From NCBI RefSeq assembly GCF_002741105.1, contig NZ_NIQU01000001.1:744001-808000 (forward strand): a stretch of DNA of 64,000 bases. Reading direction: 5' to 3'. Made by a program: the position numbers and the translations under genes. This document shows, piece by piece, positions 8,263 through 16,509 of this stretch. Each line of letters opens with the position of its first letter. The first letter of the stretch is position 1. This stretch comes from Pseudomonas sediminis (GTDB lineage Bacteria > Pseudomonadota > Gammaproteobacteria > Pseudomonadales > Pseudomonadaceae). Below the pieces are notes generated by a model. That model had not been told where the DNA came from. It searched no databases and saw only the letters and a program-made list of their open reading frames with translations.

Positions 8263-9008
8263 GCGACCGCCACTTCGACGAACTCGCCACCCGTTTCGCC
8301 GAAAAGATCTACGGCGGCGCCAAGGGTGCCATCCGCCTCGCCGTGCTGCAGGCTGACCTCGCTGAAGCGCTACCGGATCGCCCGCTGCGCGTGCTGGACG
8401 TCGGCGCCGGCCTGGGCCACATGAGCCTGTGGCTGGCCCAACGTGGCCATCAGATCACCCTGGCCGAGCCGGCCGAACCCATGCTAGAAGGTGCTCGCCA
8501 GCGCTTCGCCGAGGCAGGCCAGAATGCCACTTTCCTCCAGGCACCCTGGCAGGATCTGCTCGGCCAGTTGCAGGAGCCCTTCGATCTGGTGCTGTGCCAT
8601 GCCGTGCTGGAATGGCTGGCCGAGCCGGCGGCCATCCTGCCGGTGCTCCACCAGCTGACGGCCAAGAACGGTTGGCTGTCGCTGGCCTTCTACAACAAGG
8701 ACGCGCTGATCTACCGCAACCTGCTCAAGGGGCATTTCCGCAAACTGCGCAAGGAACACTTCGCCGGTGAGAAACAGAGCCTGACGCCACAGCAACCGGT
8801 CGACCCGCGCGAGCTGAGCACGCAACTCGCCGCCGACTGGCAGGTCGAAAGCCGTAGCGGCGTACGCGTATTCCACGATTACATGCCGCAGCAATTCCAG
8901 GCCAAGGCCGAACTGATCGACCTGCTGGAAATGGAGCTGGCGCACCGCCGCCATCCCAGCTTCGAGGGGCTCGGCCGCTACCTGCACTGGATCTGCCGAC
9001 CACGCTGA
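8259..9008 (+). CDS. cmoM: tRNA 5-carboxymethoxyuridine methyltransferase
   Basis: 249 aa class I SAM methyltransferase. Motif I is VLDVGAGLG at about 45-53, motif post-I ends with LAEPAEPML, and HAVLEWLAEP is in the middle. The C-terminal half (FYNKDALIYRNLLKGHFRKL) is characteristic of CmoM, formerly SmtA. The enzyme methylates the carboxyl of cmo5U34 in tRNA to mcmo5U, tuning wobble decoding. Start by ATGA overlap with the MazG-like gene. CmoM is preferred over the CmoA/CmoB steps of the same pathway because of the C-terminal motif. Confidence 0.85.
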   Translation: MSDRHFDELATRFAEKIYGGAKGAIRLAVLQADLAEALPDRPLRVLDVGAGLGHMSLWLAQRGHQITLAEPAEPMLEGARQRFAEAGQNATFLQAPWQDLLGQLQEPFDLVLCHAVLEWLAEPAAILPVLHQLTAKNGWLSLAFYNKDALIYRNLLKGHFRKLRKEHFAGEKQSLTPQQPVDPRELSTQLAADWQVESRSGVRVFHDYMPQQFQAKAELIDLLEMELAHRRHPSFEGLGRYLHWICRPR

Positions 9009-9083
9009 GCGCGTTGGACGAAGCTGGCAGGCCGGCGTAGCCTGAAACCATCGGGGATGCCGCACGCGACCACGGAGACGACC

Positions 9084-9665
9084 ATGCGCACCGCCATAGC
9101 CCTATTCATCTTGCCGCTGCTGGCCGCCTGTCAGAGCAAGAACCCTTACCAGGCCGAGTCGCTACCCATGCCACCGGCGCCGCCCGAAGCGGCCACTACC
9201 TTCGACCGCAGCGCCTACCCAGCCGCGCCGCGTGACTACGGCCGCTACCGCAGCTGGAGCTGGCTGGATGGCCGCGCGCCTGGCGGCGATCAGTTGGCCG
9301 ACAGCGTCAGCGCCGGCCTCGACCAGTATGGCCTGCGCCCGGCGCTCAATGGCCCAGGCGACGTGCTGGTCAGCGCCCGTATCAGCCAGGAAACCCGTCT
9401 GCGCCAATACCAAGACAACGTCGGTGGCTACTACGGCACCGGCAGCCACTGGGACCGCCGCTACGGCGCCTACGGCAGCGTCCCCATCGTGCGCACCTAC
9501 GAACAGAAAGTGGCCGTGGTGCGCATCGAACTGATCGACCCACGCGACCGCCAGGTGGTCTGGTCAGGCAGCGGCGAAGCCGTGGCCGGCAAGGACCAGG
9601 CGGCGCAGGCCGATGCCATGCGTGCGGCCATCCGCAGCGCGCTGAACGGCTACCCACCCTATTGA
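9084..9665 (+). CDS. DUF4136 lipoprotein (first of a pair)
   Basis: 193 aa starting at the ATG at 9084, with GGAGA 6 bp upstream. The type II signal peptide ends in LLAAC (lipidated Cys16). A Pro/Ala-rich linker is followed by the DUF4136 pattern [16 protein letters not shown] and later [22 protein letters not shown]. Function unknown; DUF4136 proteins are envelope lipoproteins. The next gene, 21 bp downstream, is a paralogue with the same YRSWSW motif, so this is a tandem duplication. The central segment is rich in Gly and Tyr. Confidence 0.85.
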   Translation: MRTAIALFILPLLAACQSKNPYQAESLPMPPAPPEAATTFDRSAYPAAPRDYGRYRSWSWLDGRAPGGDQLADSVSAGLDQYGLRPALNGPGDVLVSARISQETRLRQYQDNVGGYYGTGSHWDRRYGAYGSVPIVRTYEQKVAVVRIELIDPRDRQVVWSGSGEAVAGKDQAAQADAMRAAIRSALNGYPPY

Positions 9666-9686
9666 TCGACAGCCCTGGAGAGCACC

Positions 9687-10241
9687 ATGCGTAACCTGTC
9701 CTACCTGATCGCGGCGCTGCTCCTGAGCGGCTGCGCCAACGTCAGCCTGGAGCGCGACTTCGACCCCAGTCGCGACTTCGGCGCCTACCGCAGCTGGAGC
9801 TGGATGGACGACAAGCTCGCCTACCAACCCGACGACGCACGCCTGAAGAGCGATATCACCGAAGCGCGAATCAGCCAGGCCGTCGCCGAGCAGCTCGAGC
9901 AACGCGGCCTGCGCCAAGCAGCTGACGGCAAGGGCGACCTGAAAGTGCAGAGCGTGCTGATCGTCGACGAGCGTCAGGACCAGATCACCACCCAGTACGG
10001 CGGTGGCTGGGGCGGCTATTGGGGAGGTTACTGGGGCGGCCCGGCCTTCACCGAAACGCGCCGTGTGGACTACAAGGTCGCGACGCTGCAGATCGACCTG
10101 TACGACGGCAAAGACGGCAAACTGGTCTGGCGCGGCAGCGGTGAACAGGTGATGCGCAGCCAGCCACCGACACCGGCAGAGCGCGAACGGGCGATCCGCG
10201 AAACCGTCACCCAGGTGCTCTCTCAGTATCCCCCGCGCTGA
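9687..10241 (+). CDS. DUF4136 lipoprotein (second of a pair)
   Basis: 184 aa; lipobox LLSGC with Cys16. Shares FGAYRSWSWMDD and the C-terminal VWRGSGEQV with the preceding paralogue but differs in the middle, where it has a glycine/tryptophan/tyrosine run (GGGWGGYWGGYWGGP, about residues 109-123). That run would be flexible and could contact peptidoglycan, membrane or a partner. It is followed 16 bp later by an acetyltransferase in the same direction. Role unknown. Confidence 0.85.
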   Translation: MRNLSYLIAALLLSGCANVSLERDFDPSRDFGAYRSWSWMDDKLAYQPDDARLKSDITEARISQAVAEQLEQRGLRQAADGKGDLKVQSVLIVDERQDQITTQYGGGWGGYWGGYWGGPAFTETRRVDYKVATLQIDLYDGKDGKLVWRGSGEQVMRSQPPTPAERERAIRETVTQVLSQYPPR

Positions 10242-10257
10242 ACAAGGACCGCCCCGT

Positions 10258-10740
10258 TTGAACGCAAACCTGCAATACCGCCCGGCCACGGCCACCGACC
10301 TCGGTGACGTGGTCGGCTTCCCGCAGAACATCGATGAACTGTTCTTCTGCTACCCCAAGGCCATCTGGCCACTCAATGTTGGCCAGCTCGCTGCCGCCAT
10401 TGCCGAGCGGCGTGAAAGCACCGTGGTGGAAACGGCTGGGAAAGTCGCCGGCTTCGCCAATTTCTACCAATGGCAGCACGGCGAATTCTGCGCCCTCGGC
10501 AACCTGATGGTGGCGCCCTGGGCGCGCAGCCAGGGCGTGGCTCAACACATGGTGGAAGTGATGGAGCAGATCGCCCGCGAGCGCTACAGGGCGCCGCTGA
10601 TGAAGGTGTCCTGTTTCAACGCCAACGCTGGCGGCCTGCTGCTCTACACCCGTATTGGCTATCAGACCGTCGGTATCGTCGAACGCCGCGCCCCAGATGG
10701 CAGCCGCGTCGCCCTGGTGCAGCTGGAAAAACGACTCTAG
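10258..10740 (+). CDS. GNAT family N-acetyltransferase
   Basis: 160 aa, apparently starting at TTG (10258) with AAGGA 8-9 bp upstream; no in-frame ATG lies near the domain start. Acetyl-CoA-binding motif A is visible as LMVAPWARSQGVAQHMVEVMEQIA, followed by SCFNANAGGLLLYTRIGYQ. It would transfer acetyl from acetyl-CoA to an amine, with unknown substrate. It is probably co-transcribed with the DUF4136 pair. Confidence 0.82.
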   Translation: MNANLQYRPATATDLGDVVGFPQNIDELFFCYPKAIWPLNVGQLAAAIAERRESTVVETAGKVAGFANFYQWQHGEFCALGNLMVAPWARSQGVAQHMVEVMEQIARERYRAPLMKVSCFNANAGGLLLYTRIGYQTVGIVERRAPDGSRVALVQLEKRL

Positions 10741-10773
10741 AGCTCGCCGGCGGTTTGCCCTGCTGGCGGCTCG

Positions 10774-11670
10774 TTAGCGGGCATCGACAGCAACCGGCAT
10801 GGATTTCAGCCATCCGCGCAGATCAAGAAAAACCGAGCGGGAGTTTCCCAGCGCTAGTAAACGGCCGCGTTCGACATGACGAGCCGTACCAAGCTGATAG
10901 CGCAGCGTCTGCTCCTGACTAGCGATACCGGAGAATCTGCTCGTGCGCCAGTCGCTTGCCAACAATGCGGCGCTGTCATCCACGCCAGCATTGGCAGCGG
11001 CATGCAAATGGGCCGCGTCCTGCGCCAGCCAAAGGCTCAGGCAATCTTCACATTGCATCGGTTCGGCAAACGACTCGATGCGCCCGGCATAGAGAACTTT
11101 GTTGCCTTGGGTCAGCCTAGCTTCAGTCACCAGACGCAACACCTGCATGCTGTCGCTGAAACGCACGCGTGGGACGATTCGCAGGCTTATATCTGCGGCC
11201 AGGGACGGCGCATAGCCTTGCTTACTCAACTCTCGGCTGTACGCAAGGTGGTAATAGTCGGCCCAGTCGTGACCACTCAGGGCCTGGTCAACAGGATCGA
11301 TCTGGCCCTTGGCGGCCCGACGAGCGTCCCGCTCGATCGCCGACTGCGACAGATTGGCCAGTAGCATCGAGCCAATGACCGTGCCTGCGACGGCTGCACC
11401 ACCACCCACTCCAGCACCGGAGTTCGCGACGCCCTGCATGGTACCGCTGAGGTGCCTGGAGGTTTGCTCACCAGCCTCGGAAAGCCGAGAACCATCGATC
11501 ACTACATCCGCATTCAACCAACCATCTTCCGGGGCTTCGATGACCAGCTGAAAGCCCTGTGCCAACTGCATTTCCAATGTGTCGCTGCGAGCAGGAGAGA
11601 GGTTTGCATCGGTCGCACAGCCTGACAGCGCAAGCCCCAACAGACCTGCGCCGAGCAGTCCAAGCCGCAC
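10774..11670 (-). CDS. Uncharacterised lipoprotein with glycine-zipper segment
   Basis: 298 aa. The type II signal peptide ends LALSGC (Cys18). After a short beta-rich stretch there is a glycine-zipper helix at about 76-106 (GVANSGAGVGGGAAVAG, then TVIGSMLLAN) able to insert in or pack on membrane. A later CEDC pair (Cys207, Cys210) could bind metal or form a disulfide. I do not recognise the family. It starts 2 bp after the stop of the other lipoprotein gene (11673-12383), so they form a two-gene operon, convergent with the GNAT gene. The codon use looks a little less GC-biased than the neighbours, which might mean acquisition. Confidence 0.75.
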   Translation of the reverse strand: MRLGLLGAGLLGLALSGCATDANLSPARSDTLEMQLAQGFQLVIEAPEDGWLNADVVIDGSRLSEAGEQTSRHLSGTMQGVANSGAGVGGGAAVAGTVIGSMLLANLSQSAIERDARRAAKGQIDPVDQALSGHDWADYYHLAYSRELSKQGYAPSLAADISLRIVPRVRFSDSMQVLRLVTEARLTQGNKVLYAGRIESFAEPMQCEDCLSLWLAQDAAHLHAAANAGVDDSAALLASDWRTSRFSGIASQEQTLRYQLGTARHVERGRLLALGNSRSVFLDLRGWLKSMPVAVDAR

Positions 11671-11672
11671 GA

Positions 11673-12383
11673 TTAGTTACTGGATAGCTGCTGCGCGTCA
11701 AAAGGCAGCAGCATCTTTTGCTCGGCTTCGTCCAACGCCTTGTAGAACGCATTGGTCAGATTGGGATACTCAGGCGACTCATCCCACTCGCCTTCCGCTG
11801 CACGACTTACAGCCGAGGGCTGGAAGTAGATCAGGCGGTTGTCATCCAGGTCGACAATGGTGGTAACCATCGTCACCACAGACACAGGATCGCTGGTCGG
11901 GATCATGCCGTAATAGCTGCGAGTCGTACCGTTAACGCCCAGCATGAGCAGCACCACTTTATCGATCCCTTCCTGAGCCTTGAGCGGCGTCATGTCGAGC
12001 TCGGCATACCCGAGCTTGCGTTCGGCCTTCTTGAAGTTCTTGAAGTCGTGGGGCTTGTCCAGCAGCTTGACGGTATAGCCCTGATCTTGCAGGCGCTCGG
12101 CGACCTTCTGCTGCAAGCCGCGCAGACTGGTGGAGTCCCAACTTTCGACCTTCTTGGTCAGTCCTGAGGCCATACCCTTGTTGACGGCAACGTCCAGCAG
12201 CCCCTGCTGCCCGGTCATCTGCACCGAAGGGGCTGGAATCTCGGTGATGGCGATGCCGATGCGATCCTGCTTCTCAGCCCAGAAAGCTTGATCCATGGCA
12301 ACCGGCGGCTGAGGAGTGGCACAACCGGTCAATGCAGCCAGTGCAACGAATACAACAGCCAGACCGGCACGAATTCCTTTCAT
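11673..12383 (-). CDS. Uncharacterised lipoprotein
   Basis: 236 aa from the ATG at 12381-12383 (an ATG three codons earlier is also possible). This start gives a proper lipoprotein signal peptide ending AALTGC (Cys21); the longer open frame upstream would bury it. The mature part is soluble and includes AERLQDQGYTVKLLDKP and VVLLMLGVNGTTRSYYGMIP, with MVTTIVDLDDNRLIYFQPS near the C terminus. The pattern of a sorting lipoprotein that builds an oligomer in the periplasm is possible, but no family is recognised. First gene of the operon with the glycine-zipper lipoprotein. The 251-bp region upstream (12384-12634) carries the divergent promoters and no gene. Confidence 0.75.
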   Translation of the reverse strand: MKGIRAGLAVVFVALAALTGCATPQPPVAMDQAFWAEKQDRIGIAITEIPAPSVQMTGQQGLLDVAVNKGMASGLTKKVESWDSTSLRGLQQKVAERLQDQGYTVKLLDKPHDFKNFKKAERKLGYAELDMTPLKAQEGIDKVVLLMLGVNGTTRSYYGMIPTSDPVSVVTMVTTIVDLDDNRLIYFQPSAVSRAAEGEWDESPEYPNLTNAFYKALDEAEQKMLLPFDAQQLSSN

Positions 12384-12634
12384 AGTGTTCATCCATGTTT
12401 GTGTAAGTGAGCCTGGCGCTAAGGGCCAAAGAGAGGCGCGCAAGGATAATGCTATTTGGCCACCATGCAAAGCAGACACATCACACAGAATCCAAATGGT
12501 TTTCACATACGTGCTGCAGTAGCCAATTCTGGATGGTAGTAATCAGAGTCACTGGACATACCCGAGAGTTGTCAGCTGCACCCTGCAACAGAGCGCCGCA
12601 TAATTACGCTCTTTAGTAGTCCTCGGAGCTCACC

Positions 12635-13084
12635 ATGAACCACATCAGCGGCTGGCTGCTGGCCCTGCCCTTCCTTGCCGGCGCGGTGCTGCCTCTGCAG
12701 GCCGGGATCAATGGCCAGCTTGCCCGTCACCTCTCCAGTGTCTTCGCCGCCGCACTGATTTCCTTTGCTGTTGGCAGCCTGGCGTTACTGCTGATGACCC
12801 TGAGCCAGCGTGAAATGCCTGGCCTCGGTGCGCTCAAGGAATTGACCTGGTGGCACTGGAGCGGCGGCCTGCTCGGTGCTTTCTTCATCGCGACCGCGGC
12901 CTTCGCCGGGCCGCGCGTCGGGGCATTGCTGTTCATGGTGCTGGTAATCGCCGGACAACTGGCCATGGCCATTACCCTCGATCATTTCGGATGGGCCGGT
13001 TTTCGCGAGTCCCCTATCACCGTCGGCAAGGTGGCAGGCTTGCTCTTGATCGTCGCCGGCATCTGGATGATTCGCCGCGGCTGA
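12635..13084 (+). CDS. YdcZ/DUF606 family small transporter
   Basis: 149 aa, nearly all hydrophobic, with about five membrane segments. The pattern PLQAGINGQLARHL near residues 21-34, the central ISFAVGSLALLL and the C-terminal LLLIVAGIWMIRRG are typical of YdcZ/DUF606 proteins of the drug/metabolite transporter superfamily. They are half-size DMT transporters of unknown substrate; many have a paralogue next door, but here there is only one copy. Preceded by a purine-rich GGAG before the ATG. Confidence 0.8.
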   Translation: MNHISGWLLALPFLAGAVLPLQAGINGQLARHLSSVFAAALISFAVGSLALLLMTLSQREMPGLGALKELTWWHWSGGLLGAFFIATAAFAGPRVGALLFMVLVIAGQLAMAITLDHFGWAGFRESPITVGKVAGLLLIVAGIWMIRRG

Positions 13085-13244
13085 CGGGTGGCCGCAAATA
13101 CTGGCAAATGGACACTTCAAGGCTCACGAAAAGGCGCTATGCTCAGGCATGCCGTTTCTGTGATCACAAAAGCCCCCTGGAGAAGGTTCTGACGTCGCCT
13201 GCGACGGCCCGGAGGTGGCCGCCAGCGGTGGCAGGCCGAAAACG

Positions 13245-14372
13245 ATGACCGACGCCGAAGTACCGCGCCAACCCAATACCTTCGCCCTGTGGCGTGAAGT
13301 GGATGACACCCGCATCCGCACGCGCCTGGGTGGCTTCTTCTATTTTCTGGCCTGGTTGCTGACCTGGGTCTTCAGCGCAGCACCCGGCAGCCTGATGTTC
13401 AGCGGGGTGCTGGGCTGCCTGCTGTTCGCCGCACTGCTGGCCGCGCGACTGCTGCACCGCCCTGATGGCCTCGAAAGCCCCGAGCAGTTGCAGCGCTGGC
13501 TCGACCGTCACTGGGGCCTGATTCTCCTGACCTCGCTGTGCTGGGGCCAGGCCCATGCGCTGGCGGTATACAGCAACGCCTACAACGACTCGGAAATGAT
13601 CGCCACCCTGGCCACGGTGGCCTTCGCCACGGCGATGACCTTTAACTTCGCCATGCGCCGCGGCCGCGCACTCCTGGCGCTGGCCCTGCTCTATCTGCCG
13701 GGCCTGGCAGTGATGGCGCTGAACTGGCAGCAGAAACACACGATACTGGTCACCCTGATCTTCTACCTCAGCTATCTGGTGCTGGTGTTGGGGCGCAACC
13801 ATCGTGAGTACCGCGCCACCCTCGAACTGGAACTGAAGCTGCTGGAGCAGCAGCGTCAGCTCGATCTACTCAGTCGCACCGACAGCCTGACCCAGCTCGG
13901 CAACCGCTATCAATTCAATAACCTGTTTCCCAGCCTGGTGGCCAATGCAGTGCGCCAGGGCGAGCCGCTGTCGCTGGTACTGATGGACATCGACTTCTTC
14001 AAGAAGGTCAACGATGAACACGGCCACGCCGGTGGCGATGCCTGCCTGAGCGCCTTCGCCGAACACATGCGCAAGGTGTTTCGCCGCGATGCCGACGCAC
14101 TGCTACGCCTGGGTGGCGAGGAGTTCGGCGTACTGCTGCCGGGCACCACACTGGCCCAGGCCTGGGATCTGGCCGAGCACTTTCGTCAGGAGCTGGAGGT
14201 GGAAGGCCTGCAGTTGGACGATCAGCGTCTGGAGCTGACCACCAGTCTTGGCATCGGTTGCTTCAGCAACAGCCATGACGCTGATGCCGACGCCTTCTTC
14301 AAGCGCGTCGACAGTGCGCTATACCGCGCCAAGCGCGAAGGCCGCAACCGTCTGGTTGCGGCAGATCACTGA
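13245..14372 (+). CDS. Membrane-anchored diguanylate cyclase
   Basis: 375 aa from the ATG at 13245; a GTG at 13215 in the same frame would add 10 residues, and neither has a strong Shine-Dalgarno. The N-terminal half has four or five membrane helices. The C-terminal GGDEF domain reads GGEEF at 290-294, with the inhibitory I-site RDAD at 281-284 exactly five residues before it. It should make c-di-GMP from two GTP and be product-inhibited. The sensor part has no recognised domain. Convergent with the MCP gene, 3 bp apart. Confidence 0.9.
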   Translation: MTDAEVPRQPNTFALWREVDDTRIRTRLGGFFYFLAWLLTWVFSAAPGSLMFSGVLGCLLFAALLAARLLHRPDGLESPEQLQRWLDRHWGLILLTSLCWGQAHALAVYSNAYNDSEMIATLATVAFATAMTFNFAMRRGRALLALALLYLPGLAVMALNWQQKHTILVTLIFYLSYLVLVLGRNHREYRATLELELKLLEQQRQLDLLSRTDSLTQLGNRYQFNNLFPSLVANAVRQGEPLSLVLMDIDFFKKVNDEHGHAGGDACLSAFAEHMRKVFRRDADALLRLGGEEFGVLLPGTTLAQAWDLAEHFRQELEVEGLQLDDQRLELTTSLGIGCFSNSHDADADAFFKRVDSALYRAKREGRNRLVAADH

Positions 14373-14375
14373 GGA

Positions 14376-16307
14376 TTACAGCCGGAACTTGCCCATCTGC
14401 CCAGCCAGATCATCGGCCAGACGGCTCAAGGTCTGACAATCCTCACGGCAGGCGCGCACCTCGCCGGCCGTGGCGTGGGCCAGATCGGCGATACCCTGCA
14501 CATTGCGGTTGATCTCCTCGGTCACCGAACTCTGCTCTTCGGTCGCCGAAGCCACTTGAGTGTTCATGTCACTGATACGCTCGATCTGCTCGGTAATCGC
14601 GCCGAGCGACTGCCCGGTGCGCTGACTGGATTCGACGCCAGTGCCGGTGGCCGACTGCCCCGCGTGCATGGAGCTGACGGCCGTTTCCGCGCCCTGTTTG
14701 AGGCGCTGAATCATCTGCTGGATCTCGTCCGTCGATGCCTGAGTACGACTGGCCAGCGTACGCACCTCATCGGCGACCACGGCGAAGCCGCGGCCCATCT
14801 CCCCGGCGCGTGCGGCCTCGATGGCCGCATTGAGCGCCAGCAGGTTGGTCTGCTCGGAGATACCGCGAATCACCGCCAGCACCTGGTCGATGGAAGCGAC
14901 TTGCTCGGCCAGCTCGGTCACCGCTCCGGCCGCGCTGCCAATATCGGCAGACATGCGTTCTATGTGGGCGATGGACTGGCCCACCACCTGGCGCGCCGTT
15001 TGCGCCTCTTCGCGCGCACTGCGCGAGGACTGCGCGGCGTTGCTGGCGTTACGCGCGATCTCCTGCACGGTCAGGCCCATCTCGTGCACGGCGGTGGCCA
15101 CCATATCGGTCATTTCCTGCTGCTGGCCGGCGCGCCCTGCGGTGTTTTCCACCACCCGCGCTACCTGAACGACCGCCGTACGTAGCCGCTCACTGGTGGC
15201 CAGCACATCGCCGATCAGGTCGCGCTGACTGGCGAGAAAACGGTTGAAGCCTCGCGCCAGGTCGCCTAATTCATCGGCTCGCGATTCATCCAGACGGCGC
15301 GTCAGGTCACCACCGCCGCCACCGATTTCCACCAGTGCCTGAGTCACCTGACGGATCGGTCGCACCAGACCGCGAGCCAGCAGCACTACCAGGCCAAGGA
15401 ACAACAGCGCCACGGCGACGCCAATCAGGCTGGTCATCAGCAGCGCCTGGCGCGCCTCGGCATAGACTTCAGCCTCGGGCACTTCGCTGACCAGCAGCCA
15501 GTCGATACTGGCGAATTTCTGCGCCACCGCGAGAAAGGTCTCGCCATCGCGCTCGAAACGTACTGCCCGGCTATCGCCCACAAGCACCTGACGGCTGGCA
15601 TCGGCGCCGAAGAGCTCGCCGAGCTTGCCAGTGCCGCTCAGCTCCGAACGCGGATGCACCTTGACGTTGCCCTGGCTGTCGATGAGAAACACCTGGCCGC
15701 GCTCGCCGAAACGGAACTCGCTGATCATCTTCGACATATCCGCCAGGTTGTAGCCTAGCCCGGCCACACCAAGGGTCTTGCCGCCCTGCTTGATGCGTTG
15801 GTTGATGAACAGCGTGGGCAGCCGCGTAGTCTTGTCGATGTCGATTTCCAGCACTCGGTCACGGTCGCTGTCGACCAGGCGGTAGAACCACTGGTTCTCC
15901 GCCTGGCTGCGGTCGAGGGTGCGCATCAGCCCTTCACCGGTGGTGTAGTTGCCACTGGTCAGGGCGACGATGGAGGTGGTCATGGCGTTCTGCTGGGCAC
16001 GCACGCCTTCCAGGTAGCGCGCGAACTCATCACGCCGGGCCGCATCCTCACCAGCGGCCAGCCAGTCCTGCACCAGGCGGTTCTCGGCAATCGAGGCGTT
16101 GGCGGTAATCGGCGCAGTCAGCACCCGCTCCAGATCGTTACGGATAGCCAGCACCCGCGCTGGCAGCGCTTCTTCGATCAGGTAGCGCTCGGTCAGGCGA
16201 TTGACCACCGCCGAGTAGATGCCGACGACGATCAGAATGCTGGCCAGCAGGGCGGCGCCCATGCTGAGGATCAATTGCCACTGAATACTGCGTTGCCAGA
16301 GGCGCAT
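14376..16307 (-). CDS. Methyl-accepting chemotaxis protein with dCache-like sensor
   Basis: 643 aa from the ATG at 16305-16307, preceded by AGGAGAAG; the longer frame upstream lacks such a signal. TM1 is about 11-33. The periplasmic domain (about 34-285) resembles double Cache: [20 protein letters not shown] and later [14 protein letters not shown]2 is about 290-312, then HAMP, then the methyl-accepting domain with the conserved hairpin tip [20 protein letters not shown]. It senses an unknown small ligand outside the membrane and controls CheA. Isolated from chemotaxis genes, as is usual in Pseudomonas. Confidence 0.92.
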   Translation of the reverse strand: MRLWQRSIQWQLILSMGAALLASILIVVGIYSAVVNRLTERYLIEEALPARVLAIRNDLERVLTAPITANASIAENRLVQDWLAAGEDAARRDEFARYLEGVRAQQNAMTTSIVALTSGNYTTGEGLMRTLDRSQAENQWFYRLVDSDRDRVLEIDIDKTTRLPTLFINQRIKQGGKTLGVAGLGYNLADMSKMISEFRFGERGQVFLIDSQGNVKVHPRSELSGTGKLGELFGADASRQVLVGDSRAVRFERDGETFLAVAQKFASIDWLLVSEVPEAEVYAEARQALLMTSLIGVAVALLFLGLVVLLARGLVRPIRQVTQALVEIGGGGGDLTRRLDESRADELGDLARGFNRFLASQRDLIGDVLATSERLRTAVVQVARVVENTAGRAGQQQEMTDMVATAVHEMGLTVQEIARNASNAAQSSRSAREEAQTARQVVGQSIAHIERMSADIGSAAGAVTELAEQVASIDQVLAVIRGISEQTNLLALNAAIEAARAGEMGRGFAVVADEVRTLASRTQASTDEIQQMIQRLKQGAETAVSSMHAGQSATGTGVESSQRTGQSLGAITEQIERISDMNTQVASATEEQSSVTEEINRNVQGIADLAHATAGEVRACREDCQTLSRLADDLAGQMGKFRL

Positions 16308-16509
16308 GGAGGCTTCTCCTGGTGGTGGTGTGGAGTTTGGCCAGGCAATTGGATACAAAAATGTACACAAATTGCAATCAGGTTACCGCCAGATTTCATA
16401 TCGGCGGATCACGGCCAAGCTTTATTACCTCCAGCAAGGATCATTCGTAGCCATGATCAGGCCCTCAGCCCAGAGCTGCCGGCGCCTGCAGAGTGGTAGC
16501 CAATTGCCT

